DNA of 64,000 nt from Bradyrhizobium sp. CIAT3101 (GTDB lineage: Bacteria > Pseudomonadota > Alphaproteobacteria > Rhizobiales > Xanthobacteraceae): assembly GCF_029714945.1 (NCBI RefSeq), contig NZ_CP121634.1, positions 5,477,001 to 5,541,000 on the forward strand, given 5' to 3'. Below the pieces are notes generated by a model that saw only the letters and a program-made list of their open reading frames with translations, had not been told where the DNA came from and did no database searches. Shown in pieces: positions 43,462 through 54,180 of the stretch. Position numbers and translations under genes: made by a program. How positions within the stretch are numbered: the first letter of the stretch is position 1; every line of letters begins with the position of its first letter.

Positions 43462-44343
43462 TCAGTGCAGCCGTCCGGGCCGGTCGTCGTCATGCGGCGG
43501 TTCGGACAGGCTGGCCATTGTCGGCGCCGACGGCGGCGACGAGACCTCGCCGCCCGCAGGCGCCACGGCTTCCGTCGCGCGGGCCTGATCGCGGTAGGAT
43601 TTGTAGCCGAGCGGCAGGCCGAGCAGATAGAGCACCGTGCCCGCCGTGAGCACGTGCCAGGGATAGGCAATCAAGATCGCGATGAAGACGATCACCGCGA
43701 CGAATGCCGGCAGCACGAGCTCAGGCGGCACGCGCATCCGCTTGGTCTTGCCGGAGAACACCGGCAGTCGCGAGACCATCAGGAAGGCGATCAGCAGCGT
43801 ATAGGCGGCGGTCAATGCCGCGGGCGCGCGGCCAAGCTCGAGGAAGGCCACGTAGATCGGCAGCAGCACCGTGATCGCGCCGGCCGGCGCGGGCACGCCG
43901 GTGAAGAAATTGGCGGCGAAAGCCGGCTTGTTCGGATCGTCCATGGTGGCGTTGAAGCGCGCGAGCCGCAGGCCGCCGGAGATCGCAAACACCATGGCGG
44001 CGATCCAGCCGGCATTGCCGAGCTCGTGCAGCTGCCAGAAGTACAGCATCAGGCCGGGCGCGACACCGAAATTGACGAAATCGGCGAGGCTGTCCAGCTC
44101 GGCGCCGAACTTCGACTGGCCCTTGATCAGGCGCGCGACACGGCCGTCGATGCCGTCGAGCGCGGCCGCGAACACGATGGCGTAGACGGCGAGCGATATC
44201 CGCCCCTCGATCGAGAGCCGGATCGAGGTCAGGCCGGCGCAGATCGCCAGCAACGTGATGACGTTGGGCACCAGCATCCGCACCGGGATCGGGCGGAACC
44301 GCCGGCGACGAACATCGGGATCTCTGTAGTCGTAGGGCGTCAT
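43462..44343 (-). CDS. pssA: CDP-diacylglycerol-serine O-phosphatidyltransferase
   Basis: A 293-residue membrane enzyme from ATG at 44343 (MTPYDYRDPDVRRRRFRP), with GAGG upstream. The CDP-alcohol phosphotransferase motif D-x2-DG-x2-AR-x8-G-x3-D-x3-D is intact, from DGIDGRVARLIKG to FGAELDSLAD. About eight hydrophobic helices follow, and a Pro/Ser-rich tail ends the protein. It makes phosphatidylserine from CDP-diacylglycerol and serine. The gene lies directly downstream of psd in the same orientation, so the two steps to phosphatidylethanolamine are encoded together. Confidence 0.92.
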   Translation of the reverse strand: MTPYDYRDPDVRRRRFRPIPVRMLVPNVITLLAICAGLTSIRLSIEGRISLAVYAIVFAAALDGIDGRVARLIKGQSKFGAELDSLADFVNFGVAPGLMLYFWQLHELGNAGWIAAMVFAISGGLRLARFNATMDDPNKPAFAANFFTGVPAPAGAITVLLPIYVAFLELGRAPAALTAAYTLLIAFLMVSRLPVFSGKTKRMRVPPELVLPAFVAVIVFIAILIAYPWHVLTAGTVLYLLGLPLGYKSYRDQARATEAVAPAGGEVSSPPSAPTMASLSEPPHDDDRPGRLH

Positions 44344-44430
44344 TGGCGCGTCCTCACCTGCAGGCGAGATATAGCAAGCCGTGCTCCCTTCCGCCATTGC
44401 GGCGGAAGGCCCCCGACAGCGGCCCGATGG

Positions 44431-45129
44431 TTAATTGGCGCGATAGGCGCGACCGGGGTCGTCACCGGTCAGATCGGCCAGGATGGTCTCGCCGGCGATC
44501 GCGGTCTGCCCTTCCGAGACCAGCGCCTTGGTGCCGACCGGCAGGTAGACGTCGAGCCGCGAGCCGAACCGGATCAGGCCGAACCGCTCACCAGCGCCGA
44601 TCGCCTGCCCTTCCTTGACGAAGCAGACGATGCGCTTTGCGACCAGGCCCGCGATCTGGATCACGCCAATGCGGCCCTGCGGCGTCGAGATGACAAGCGA
44701 ATTACGCTCATTGTCCTCGCTCGCCTTGTCGAGCTCGGCATTGATGAACAGGCCGGGCCGATAGGCGATGCGATCCACCCTGCCCGCTACGGGCGCGCGG
44801 TTCACATGGCAGTTGAACACGCTCATGAACACCGAAATGCGCGGCAGCGGCCGGTCGCCGAGCCCGAGCTCGGCCGGTGGCAGCGCCATGGTGATCATCG
44901 AGACGCGGCCGTCGGCGGGCGACACCACGAGCCCGTCGCGCACCGGCGTCACGCGCACGGGATCACGGAAGAACAGCGCGCACCACACGGTGATGATGGT
45001 GCCGATCCACCCCAGCGGCGACCACAGCCAGAACAGGACGAGGCTTGCCAGCGCAAAGCCGCCGATGAAGGGATAGCCCTCCTTGTGGATCGGCGGGATC
45101 TGACGCTGGATCGAATCGAGAATGGACAT
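44431..45129 (-). CDS. psd: Phosphatidylserine decarboxylase proenzyme
   Basis: A 232-residue short-form (type 2, archaeal/rhizobial-like) proenzyme. [12 protein letters not shown] contains the Gly-Ser autocleavage site that produces the pyruvoyl group. [25 protein letters not shown] and [10 protein letters not shown] are further family blocks. One hydrophobic region near residues 22-52 anchors it to the inner membrane. It converts phosphatidylserine to phosphatidylethanolamine and is the upstream partner of pssA (gap 87 nt). Confidence 0.93.
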   Translation of the reverse strand: MSILDSIQRQIPPIHKEGYPFIGGFALASLVLFWLWSPLGWIGTIITVWCALFFRDPVRVTPVRDGLVVSPADGRVSMITMALPPAELGLGDRPLPRISVFMSVFNCHVNRAPVAGRVDRIAYRPGLFINAELDKASEDNERNSLVISTPQGRIGVIQIAGLVAKRIVCFVKEGQAIGAGERFGLIRFGSRLDVYLPVGTKALVSEGQTAIAGETILADLTGDDPGRAYRAN

Positions 45130-45213
45130 CGCTATCTGCCGCTCAGGGGTTGATGGCGCGGGTCGTCTCGCGCGGTGGGCCTGTTTAGGCCAGAGTTGGG
45201 ACCGGAGACAAGC

Positions 45214-47166
45214 TCACTCAGCGGCCGCTTGCGCCGTCAGGGCGTCCTCGACCGGCGGCGGCTCCCGGTTGGGCGCCTCGCTGCTGTCGGCCATCCGGGC
45301 CAGTTTCTCGCGTGCGGCCTCGGCCTCGCGCTGCCTGTTCCACATGCTGGCGTAAAGACCGCCCTGTGCGAGCAGGCTGGCATGGGTGCCGCGCTCGGCG
45401 ATGCGGCCCTGGTCCAGCACGATGATCTCGTCGGCATTGACAATGGTCGAAAGCCGATGGGCGATCACCAGCGAGGTGCGGTTCTTCGCCACGCGGTCGA
45501 GCGCGCCCTGGATCTCGTGCTCGGTATGGGTGTCGAGCGCCGAGGTCGCCTCGTCCAGAACCAGGATCGGCGGCGCCTTCAGCACCGTGCGCGCGATTGC
45601 GACGCGCTGCTTTTCGCCGCCGGACAGTTTCAGGCCGCGCTCGCCGACCTGGGTCTCGTAGCCCATCGGTGCCAGGCGGATGAAATGGTCGATCTGCGCC
45701 AGCCGCGCCGCCTCCTCGACCTCCTCGTCGCTGGCGTCCCAGCGGCCGTAGCGGATGTTGTAGCGGATGGTGTCGTTGAACAGCACCGTGTCCTGCGGCA
45801 CCATGCCGATCGAGGCGCGCAAGCTCGCCTGCGTGACCTCGCGGATGTCCTGGCCATCGATCAGGATCTTGCCGCCGGAGACGTCGTAGAGGCGGAACAG
45901 CAGCCGCGAGATGGTCGACTTGCCGGCACCTGACGGGCCGACGATCGCCACCGTCTTGCCGGCCGGCACCTCGAAGCTGATGCCTTTCAGGATCGGCCGC
46001 GTCGGCTCATAGGCAAAGCGGACGTCCTCGAAACGCACGGTACCGGCGGAGACGGTCAGCGGCTGCGCGCCGGGTTCATCCTTGATCTCGGCCTCGCGGC
46101 CGATCACGCCGAACATCTTCTCGATGTCGATGATCGCCTGCTTGATCTCGCGATAGACCATGCCCATGAAATTCAGGGGCTGGTAGAGCTGGATCATCAT
46201 TGCGTTGACCAGCACGAAATCGCCGACCGTGTTGGTGCCGTTGCGTACGCCGATCGCGCACATCAGCATGGTTGCGGTCAGGCCCAGCGTGAAGATCACG
46301 GCCTGCCCGGTGTTGAGCACCGCGAGTGAGGTGTAGGTGTGGATGCTCGCTTCCTCGTAGCGCGCGACCGACTTGTCGTAGCGCTGCGCTTCGCGGGCCT
46401 CGGCGCTGAAATATTTGACCGTCTCGTAGTTGAGCAGCGAGTCGATCGCCTTGGTGTTCGCCTCGGTGTCGGAATCGTTCATCTTGCGGCGGATGCCGAT
46501 CCGCCACTCGGTCGCGATGTAGGTATAGTACATGTAGACCGTGACGGTGATCAGCGTCGCGGCCACGTAGCGCCAGTCGAACTGCCAGAGCAGCACGGCC
46601 ATCAAGAGCGTGACCTCGACGATGGTCGGGATCAGCTGCAGGATCACCATGCGCACGATGACCTCGATGCCCTCGCGGCCGCGCTCGAGCACGCGCGTCA
46701 GGCCGCCGGTCTTGCGCTCGAGATGAAAGCGCAGCGACAGCTCGTGCATGTGGACGAAGGTGATGGTCGCGAGCTTGCGCACCGCGTGCATGGCAACGCG
46801 CGCGAAGATGCCGTCGCGCCATTGCGTCAGCACTGCCATCACGATGCGCATGACGCCGTAGCTCGCGGTCAGGAGCAGCGGCGACGCGACCACCCAGAGA
46901 TGCCAGTTGGCAGCCTGCACCGGTGCGGTGTTGGCGCCGGTGAGCGCGTCGGTTGCCCATTTGAAGCTGAACGGCACCGTCAGCGTGATCAGCTTGGCGG
47001 CGAGCAGCAGCACCATCGACCAGACTACGCGCATCTTCAGGTCGTAACGGTCGCCCGGCCAGATATAGGGCCACAGATGCGCCAGCGTGCCCATCAGGGT
47101 GGCCCGCTCCAGCGGTCCGCCGGCAGGCTCGGGTACATCGGGGACGTCTGGCAGAGGTGGGCTCAT
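45214..47166 (-). CDS. ATM1-type ABC exporter (fused permease-ATPase)
   Basis: A 650-residue half-transporter from ATG at 47166; a TTG one codon earlier is less likely. About six membrane helices lie between residues 50 and 340, with the ATM1/HMT1-typical NDSDTEANTKAIDSLLNYETVKYF. The nucleotide-binding domain has Walker A GPSGAGKST, the signature LSGGEKQR and Walker B ILVLDEATSALD. ATM1-type exporters move glutathione-bound sulfur or metal species and support cytosolic Fe-S assembly and metal tolerance. It is a single gene here. The C-terminal tail of about 30 residues is Ala/Pro/Glu-rich. Confidence 0.9.
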   Translation of the reverse strand: MSPPLPDVPDVPEPAGGPLERATLMGTLAHLWPYIWPGDRYDLKMRVVWSMVLLLAAKLITLTVPFSFKWATDALTGANTAPVQAANWHLWVVASPLLLTASYGVMRIVMAVLTQWRDGIFARVAMHAVRKLATITFVHMHELSLRFHLERKTGGLTRVLERGREGIEVIVRMVILQLIPTIVEVTLLMAVLLWQFDWRYVAATLITVTVYMYYTYIATEWRIGIRRKMNDSDTEANTKAIDSLLNYETVKYFSAEAREAQRYDKSVARYEEASIHTYTSLAVLNTGQAVIFTLGLTATMLMCAIGVRNGTNTVGDFVLVNAMMIQLYQPLNFMGMVYREIKQAIIDIEKMFGVIGREAEIKDEPGAQPLTVSAGTVRFEDVRFAYEPTRPILKGISFEVPAGKTVAIVGPSGAGKSTISRLLFRLYDVSGGKILIDGQDIREVTQASLRASIGMVPQDTVLFNDTIRYNIRYGRWDASDEEVEEAARLAQIDHFIRLAPMGYETQVGERGLKLSGGEKQRVAIARTVLKAPPILVLDEATSALDTHTEHEIQGALDRVAKNRTSLVIAHRLSTIVNADEIIVLDQGRIAERGTHASLLAQGGLYASMWNRQREAEAAREKLARMADSSEAPNREPPPVEDALTAQAAAE

Positions 47167-47365
47167 CAAGAAACCTGGAGGCCGCCGGATGCGGGCGCGT
47201 TGCGATTAACTGTTTTCGCTCGTCATATAGAAGCTTCCGGGGGCCAGCGCACCCCGCCAGATGGCGAATCCTCGATTGTTTGTCGCCATTTACCGGTAGA
47301 TTTCCGGGTGTCCCGAATCACCGATTGGACTTGACGCCCCTTCGCTGCAATGCATCATGGTACCA

Positions 47366-47971
47366 ATGAGCACGATCAAAACCGTCTGTGTCTATTGCGG
47401 CTCCGGTCCCGGAACCAATCCCCACTTCACCGAAGGCGCCAAGGCGTTCGGCAAGGCGCTCGCCGAGAACAACATCCGCCTCGTCTATGGCGGCGGCTCG
47501 CTCGGCCTGATGGGCTCGGTCGCGACCTCCGTGCTCGATCACGGCGGCACCGTCACCGGCATCATTCCCGAGTTCCTGCGGAAGCGCGAGAACGCGCTGA
47601 CCCGCGTGCAGGAAATGATCGTCACCCCCGACATGCACGAGCGCAAGCGGCTGATGTTCGAGCGCTCCGATGCCTTCGTGGCGCTGCCGGGCGGCGTCGG
47701 CACGCTGGAGGAGCTGGTCGAGCAATTGACCTGGAAGCAGCTTGGCCGTCACGCCAAGCCGGTGCTGCTCGCCAACATCGACAATTTCTGGGAGCCGCTG
47801 TTCTCGCTGCTGTCGCATATGCGCCAGACCGAGTTCATCCGCGCCGGCCTTTCGGTCGATATCCTCAAGGCCGATCGCGTCGAGGACATCTTGCCGAAGC
47901 TGAAATCCGCCGTGGCCCAGATCGCCGAGACGGAAAAGCAGCTCGCACCCGACGTGGCGCGCAAGCTGTAA
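47366..47971 (+). CDS. LOG-family nucleotide phosphoribohydrolase
   Basis: A 201-residue protein read from ATG at 47366 (MSTIKTVCVYCGSGPG); an in-frame ATG three codons upstream is the alternative. The signature PGGVGTLEELVEQLTW (PGGxGTxxE) and GGGSLGLMGSVA define the LOG/lysine-decarboxylase-like family. These enzymes release free cytokinin from the riboside monophosphate or hydrolyse AMP to ribose 5-phosphate and adenine. In a plant-associated bacterium cytokinin activation is plausible, but a housekeeping nucleotide role is equally possible. Confidence 0.88.
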   Translation: MSTIKTVCVYCGSGPGTNPHFTEGAKAFGKALAENNIRLVYGGGSLGLMGSVATSVLDHGGTVTGIIPEFLRKRENALTRVQEMIVTPDMHERKRLMFERSDAFVALPGGVGTLEELVEQLTWKQLGRHAKPVLLANIDNFWEPLFSLLSHMRQTEFIRAGLSVDILKADRVEDILPKLKSAVAQIAETEKQLAPDVARKL

Positions 47972-47975
47972 CGCC

Positions 47976-48353
47976 CTATTCGCTCGGAAACGTCACCGCT
48001 TCGATCCGGTTGCCATCGGGATCGGTGACGAAGGCTGCGTAATAGCGAACGCGGTCGTGCGGGCGAATACCCGGTGCGCCGTCCGAGGCGCCGCCGGTCG
48101 CAAGCGCGGCGGCGTGAAAAGCATCGACCTCGGCCGTTGTCTTCGCCCGCAGGCAGATATGCACGCCGCTCTCCGGAGCTACATGCGGCATCGCCTCGCG
48201 CAGATTGATCCAGAACTCCGGATAGGACTTGCCGAAGCCGACCGTCCGCGGCCGCGTGACGAGGCGCGTGAGCCCGAGGGTGGCGAGCGTGGCCTCGTAG
48301 AACTTTGCGGAGCGTTCGAGCTCGCTGACGCCGACGGAGATGTGGTCGATCAT
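47976..48353 (-). CDS. VOC-family (glyoxalase-like) protein
   Basis: A 125-residue single vicinal-oxygen-chelate domain. MIDHISVGVSELERSAKFYEATL is the typical first beta-alpha-beta unit, and AAFVTDPDGNRIEAVTFPSE the last, with His3 and the final Glu as probable metal ligands. Stand-alone VOC proteins of this size include glyoxalases, fosfomycin-resistance-like enzymes and proteins of unknown function, and nothing here singles out one. It converges on the LOG gene with 4 nt between them. Confidence 0.83.
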   Translation of the reverse strand: MIDHISVGVSELERSAKFYEATLATLGLTRLVTRPRTVGFGKSYPEFWINLREAMPHVAPESGVHICLRAKTTAEVDAFHAAALATGGASDGAPGIRPHDRVRYYAAFVTDPDGNRIEAVTFPSE

Positions 48354-48380
48354 CGCCCTACTCCCTCCTCACCCTCCACT

Positions 48381-48482
48381 GTCATCGCCCGGCTCGACCG
48401 TGCGATCCAGTATTCCGAGACGCCCGAGAGCGACCGAGAAGCCACGGCGTACTGGATACCCCGCTTTCGCGGGGTATGACAG
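48381..48482. repeat. Compound palindromic element (RPE-like), copy B
   Basis: The layout is the same as copy A at 10369-10470: GTCATCGCCCGG...GCGATCCAGTA, about 40 nt, then GTACTGGATACCCCGC...GCGGGGTATGAC. The right hairpin (ACCCCGCTTTCGCGGGGT) is perfect. It separates the VOC and cimA genes and may act as the terminator of cimA. Confidence 0.8.
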
Positions 48483-48494
48483 TCCTCGTGGATC

Positions 48495-50093
48495 CTACGC
48501 CGGCGCGCCCGACTTCACGAGCTTGTAGATCACCGAATCCATCAGCGCCTGGAACGAGGCATCGATGATGTTCGGGGACACGCCGACCGTGGTCCAGCGA
48601 TCGCCGTTCTCGTCCTCGCTCTCGATCAGGACGCGCGTGACCGCGCCGGTGCCGCCGTTGAGGATACGGACGCGGTAGTCGATCAGCGTCAGGCCCTCGA
48701 TGTACTTCTGATACTTGCCGAGGTCCTTGCGCAGCGCGACGTCGAGCGCGTTGACCGGGCCGTTACCCTCGGCTGCCGAGATCAGATGCTCGCCGGCGAC
48801 GTCGACCTTCACCACGGCCAACGCGACGGTGACGCGCTCGCCAAGGGCGTTGTAGCGCTGCTCGACATTGACGTCGAACTGCTCGACCTCGAAATAATGC
48901 GGCACCTTGCCGAGCGTGCGGCGCGCCAGGAGATCGAACGAGGCGTTGGCCGATTCATAAGCGTAGCCCTGCGCCTCCCGCTCCTTCAATTCCTCGACCA
49001 GCCGGGTCAGCTTCGGATCGCTCTTCTCATAGGCGATGCCGGCGCGGTCGAGCTCGGCGATGACGTTGGAGCGGCCGGCCTGGTCCGAGACCAGCACCTT
49101 GCGGTGATTGCCGACGGTCTCCGGCAAGACGTGCTCATAGGTCTGCGGATCCTTCATCACCGCGGAGGCGTGAATGCCTGTCTTGGTGACGAAAGCGCTC
49201 TCTCCGACGTAAGCCGCGTGCCGGTTCGGCACGCGGTTGAGCATGTCGTCGAGCGTGCGCGAGACCTTGACCAGTGTCGCCAGCTTCTCCGGCGTGACGC
49301 TGATCTCGAAGGCGTCCGAAAACTCCTTCTTCAATTTCAGCGTCGGGATCAGCGAACACAAATTGGCGTTGCCGCAGCGCTCGCCGAGGCCGTTTAGCGT
49401 ACCCTGGATCTGCCGCGCCCCGGCGCGAACCGCGGCGAGCGAATTCGCCACCGCCTGCTCGGTGTCGTTATGAGCGTGGATGCCGACGTGATCGCCGGGG
49501 ATGTGCTTCGTGACCTCGGTGACGATGGCCTCGACCTCGTTGGGCATGGTGCCGCCATTGGTGTCGCACAACACCACCCAGCGTGCGCCGGCCTCATAGG
49601 CGGCCTTGGCACAGGCGAGCGCAAAGCTCGCATCTTCCTTGTAGCCGTCGAAGAAATGCTCGCAGTCGAGCATGACCTCGCGGCCGGCTGCCTTTGCGGC
49701 CGCGACGCTGTCGCGGATCGAGGCGAGGTTCTCCTCTTTCGTCGTCTCCAGTGCGACGCGCACCTGATAGGCGGAGGACTTTGCGACGAAGCAGATCGCG
49801 TCGGCCTTCGCTTCCAGAAGCCCGGCGACGCCGGGATCGTTGGAGACCGAGCGCCCTGCCCGCCGGGTCATGCCGAAGGCGGTGAAACGCGCGTGGTTCA
49901 GCTTCGGCTTAGCGCCAAAGAATTCGGTGTCGAGCGGATTGGCGCCGGGATAGCCGCCCTCGACATAGTCGATGCCGAGCTCGTCGAGCATCGCCGCGAT
50001 GACCTGCTTGTCGGTCAGCGTGAAATCGACACCGTTGGTCTGCGCGCCGTCGCGCAGCGTGGTGTCGAACAGATAAAGGCGCTCCTTGCTCAT
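48495..50093 (-). CDS. cimA: Citramalate synthase
   Basis: A 532-residue enzyme of the LeuA/CimA family from ATG at 50093 (MSKERLYLFDTTLRDGAQT). LFDTTLRDGAQTNGVDF is the HMGL-like signature, DGYKEDASFALACAKAAYEAGA and HAHNDTEQAVANSLAAV hold metal-site residues, and the C-terminal half is the LeuA dimer (regulatory) domain. It condenses pyruvate and acetyl-CoA to (R)-citramalate, a threonine-independent entry to isoleucine. The start overlaps the stop of the upstream GNAT gene by ATGA, giving a coupled cysS-GNAT-cimA unit. Homocitrate synthase is an alternative, but the motif set favours CimA. Confidence 0.9.
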   Translation of the reverse strand: MSKERLYLFDTTLRDGAQTNGVDFTLTDKQVIAAMLDELGIDYVEGGYPGANPLDTEFFGAKPKLNHARFTAFGMTRRAGRSVSNDPGVAGLLEAKADAICFVAKSSAYQVRVALETTKEENLASIRDSVAAAKAAGREVMLDCEHFFDGYKEDASFALACAKAAYEAGARWVVLCDTNGGTMPNEVEAIVTEVTKHIPGDHVGIHAHNDTEQAVANSLAAVRAGARQIQGTLNGLGERCGNANLCSLIPTLKLKKEFSDAFEISVTPEKLATLVKVSRTLDDMLNRVPNRHAAYVGESAFVTKTGIHASAVMKDPQTYEHVLPETVGNHRKVLVSDQAGRSNVIAELDRAGIAYEKSDPKLTRLVEELKEREAQGYAYESANASFDLLARRTLGKVPHYFEVEQFDVNVEQRYNALGERVTVALAVVKVDVAGEHLISAAEGNGPVNALDVALRKDLGKYQKYIEGLTLIDYRVRILNGGTGAVTRVLIESEDENGDRWTTVGVSPNIIDASFQALMDSVIYKLVKSGAPA

Positions 50094-50580
50094 TGTTGCG
50101 CTCCGAGCGTCTTCTTCATGGTGGTGTTGGCGAGCCATTCGTCATTGATGGTGACGCTGTTGCGCTGCTGGGCCGTGTAGCCGCGCTTGGCGAAGAAATT
50201 CTGCGCGGTGTCGCTGGCGTCGACCGTGAGGGCTGCAGCGCCACGGCCGCCGGCGAGCTTTTCCAGTGCATCGATCAGCATGGTCGCGATGCCCTGCCGG
50301 CTGACCGCCGGATGCACGTAGAGCATGCGGATGTGATCGGCGCCGCGCAGCGAGGCGAAGCCGACGGGCGAGCCGTCCAGCGTGGCGATCAGCGTCAGGT
50401 CGGAGGTGAGCCGCTTGCCGAACTCCTCGGTTTCGGCCGCCTCCATCCAGGCTTCCTGCTGCGCCTCGCTGTAGTCGTCGCCGGTCAGCTCCTGGATGCT
50501 GGCGACGTAGATCGCGGCCAGCATCGGCACGTCGGCTGGCAAAAACGGCCGCAAGCCGGGCTTGGGATGCGCTTGTGCCA

Positions 50581-50581
<1 letters not shown>
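50090..50581 (-). CDS. GNAT-family N-acetyltransferase
   Basis: A 163-residue acetyltransferase from ATG at 50581, which overlaps the cysS stop as TGATG. HIRMLYVHPAVSRQGIATMLIDALE contains the acetyl-CoA pyrophosphate loop (RQGIA), and AQNFFAKRGY is the C-terminal motif. Substrate unknown. It is sandwiched between cysS and cimA with overlaps on both sides, so its expression is tied to them; a role in modifying a cysteine- or tRNA-related molecule is speculative. Confidence 0.87.
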
Positions 50582-51978
<1,397 letters not shown>

Positions 51979-52270
51979 ATGGACACCCGTCGGCTGTTGG
52001 CCGGGCGTCCAGTGCTCTCAATGTGGTTGAGAAAAGACGGCTCCAGCCAGCGAATCGCTAGCTCGTAATCTCGCGGCAAATAATGCAGATGGCGAGGAGA
52101 CCGTTCATGCGGCGACATATGGGCTATGAGGCGCCCTTTCGTCAAGAGAGCCGCGAAAATGCCGGTTTATCTCCGCAATGCGCGGCCGCCCGCCCTGATG
52201 GTTCATGATCCTTAACCATTTGAGCCCATTCTGGAACCGGCAGCTCCTCCTTTTGCCCCAAGGTGTTTTC

Positions 52271-52576
52271 ATGCGGTCCCTGCTCGCGCTCATTTCCTGC
52301 GCCTCCATCCTTGCGGCATCCAGCGCCTTCGCCGAGACCCGCGTCTTCATCATCGCCAACCAGGCCGACGGCTACGGCGTCGACCAATGCCTGGCCAAGG
52401 GCGAGAAATGCGGTGCGCAGGTCGCCCGCACCTATTGTCAGTCACGGGACTTTGCGCAGGCATCGGCCTACCGCCGGGTCGATCCCGATGAAATTACCGG
52501 GTCTGTCCCCAAATCCGGCGCAAACTGCTCCCATGGCCATTGCGACGAATATGTCGCAATCACCTGCCAGCGCTGA
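52271..52576 (+). CDS. Small exported cysteine-containing protein
   Basis: A 101-residue protein from ATG at 52271 (MRSLLALISCASILAASSAFAE), with AAGGTG upstream. A signal peptide ends SAFA; the mature part of about 79 residues has six cysteines (CLAKGEKC, YCQSR, CSHGHCDEYVAITC), probably forming disulfides in the periplasm. It is common in bradyrhizobia as an uncharacterised protein. Its function is unknown. Confidence 0.75.
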   Translation: MRSLLALISCASILAASSAFAETRVFIIANQADGYGVDQCLAKGEKCGAQVARTYCQSRDFAQASAYRRVDPDEITGSVPKSGANCSHGHCDEYVAITCQR

Positions 52577-52718
52577 ATTCGCTCGGAACTGGCGGACTTT
52601 AGGACCCGTTTGCGGCCCCTGAAACGACGTGACGATGCCGCAGGAAGCGGCTATTGGAGGGCGCGCTTCGGCCCCCCAAATCACATTGGAAGTCACTTGG
52701 GGCCATGACATCGCTAGA

Positions 52719-53909
52719 ATGGCGGATATGCCTGAATTTTTGTCTCTGTCCCGTCCCCGCTCCCTGCTTGCCTGCACCGTGCTTCTCAGCGTCGTGCTCG
52801 CCACTAACGCCTTTGCTCAGGCCGGCCCGCCCGGCGCACCGCCGCCTCCGCCCGCCCAAGGCGGTCTCGGACCGAACCCGATGTGCGTGCGGCTGGAAGG
52901 ACAGCTCGCCGCGCTCGACCGCGGCGGCAGCAGCGATCCTGCGCGCGACGACCAGATCCGCCGCTACCAGGATTCCCAGACCCGCCAGCAAGCCGAGCTC
53001 GATCGTGTCACCATGCAAGCCAAGCGCATGGGCTGCGATTCCTCCGGCTTCTTCTCGCTGTTCAACGGCCAGTCGGCGCAATGCGGCCCGGTCAACACCC
53101 AGATCCAGCAGATGCGCGCCAATCTGGACCAGATCACCGGCAATCTCGAACGCCTGCGCGGTGGCGGTCCCGGCGGCGGCAGCCCCGAACGCGACAGCCA
53201 GCGCCGCTCGGTGCTGATTGCGCTTGCCCAGAACAATTGCGGCCCGCAATACGCCAACGCCGCGCAGTCGCAGGGCGGCAACTTCCTGAGCAATCTGTTC
53301 AACGGCGGCAACAACCCCAACAATCCGCCGGGCGCGCCACCCGCCGATCTCGGCGGCCCGCAGTCCGGCACCTATCGCACCGTGTGCGTGCGCACGTGCG
53401 ACGGTGCCTATTTCCCGATCTCGTTTGCGACCGTGCCGGCGCGCTTCCCCGACGACGAGAAGACCTGCAAGGCGCTGTGCCCGGCGGCCGAAGCCGTGCT
53501 CTATGCCCACCGCAATCCCGGCGAGGACATGAGCTCGGCGGTGTCCATCAGCGGCCAGCCCTACACGGCGCTGCCGACCGCCTTCAAATTCCGCAGCGAG
53601 TTCAACCCGTCCTGCTCTTGCAAAGCGGCGGGCCAGACCTGGGCCGACGCGCTGAAATCGGCCGATGACAAGGCGGCCGTCGAGCAGCAGGGCGACATCA
53701 TCGTCACCGAGGAGAGCGCCAAGAAGATGCAGCAGCGGCAGCTCACCAAGGGCGCGCCGGCGAACGCCAAGAAGGGCGCAGCTCCTGCGCCGACAACGGC
53801 GACGGCTCCGGCCGCGACGCCGCCTGCGGAGACGAGCACCACCGCCGCGTCGGAGAACAAGCCGATCCGCTCGGTCGGACCCAGCTTCCTGCCGCAGCAG
53901 CAGAAGTAA
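52719..53909 (+). CDS. DUF2865-domain exported protein
   Basis: A 396-residue protein (MADMPEFLSLSRPRSLLACTVLL), with another possible start nine bases later; a signal peptide ends NAFAQ. A Pro-rich linker leads to a coiled segment (RRYQDSQTRQQAELDRV). The DUF2865 core is TYRTVCVRTCDGAYFPISFATVPARF...CKALCPAAEAVLYAHR with several cysteines, and the C-terminus is a low-complexity Ala/Pro/Thr region. DUF2865 proteins are periplasmic or surface proteins of alphaproteobacteria with unknown function. Confidence 0.83.
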   Translation: MADMPEFLSLSRPRSLLACTVLLSVVLATNAFAQAGPPGAPPPPPAQGGLGPNPMCVRLEGQLAALDRGGSSDPARDDQIRRYQDSQTRQQAELDRVTMQAKRMGCDSSGFFSLFNGQSAQCGPVNTQIQQMRANLDQITGNLERLRGGGPGGGSPERDSQRRSVLIALAQNNCGPQYANAAQSQGGNFLSNLFNGGNNPNNPPGAPPADLGGPQSGTYRTVCVRTCDGAYFPISFATVPARFPDDEKTCKALCPAAEAVLYAHRNPGEDMSSAVSISGQPYTALPTAFKFRSEFNPSCSCKAAGQTWADALKSADDKAAVEQQGDIIVTEESAKKMQQRQLTKGAPANAKKGAAPAPTTATAPAATPPAETSTTAASENKPIRSVGPSFLPQQQK

Positions 53910-53924
53910 GGTTTCTTACTTCCC

Positions 53925-54125
53925 TTCTCCCCTTGCGGGAGAAGGTGGCAAAGGCGGCCTTCGGCCGCCGTTCTTGAGAACGCCGATGCTACGCATCGGC
54001 TATGGCGCCGGATGAGGGGTTCTATCCGCGCTCGCATGTGTACATAAGAGTACGCGGATAGAACCCCTCACCCGACTGAATTCGTTTCGACGACCGTGCT
54101 GCCCTCTCCCGCAAGGGGCGAGGGC
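53925..54125. repeat. Cluster of five hairpins between convergent genes
   Basis: Successive inverted repeats: CTTCTCCC/GGGAGAAG (53925-53946), GGCGGCC/GGCCGCC (53955-53971), GCCGATGC/GCATCGGC (53983-54001), a 17-bp perfect pair at 54015-54031 and 54054-54070 with a 22-nt loop, and CCTCTCCC/GGGCGAGG (around 54105-54125). The outer parts are related to each other in inverted orientation, so the whole is a compound palindromic repeat. It separates the DUF2865 gene from nadE and could terminate both transcripts. Confidence 0.8.
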
Positions 54126-54180
54126 GCAATGGCGCCCATCTCGCCCGCGGTACGAGAGGTACCGCAAAGGTCAGCCTACC

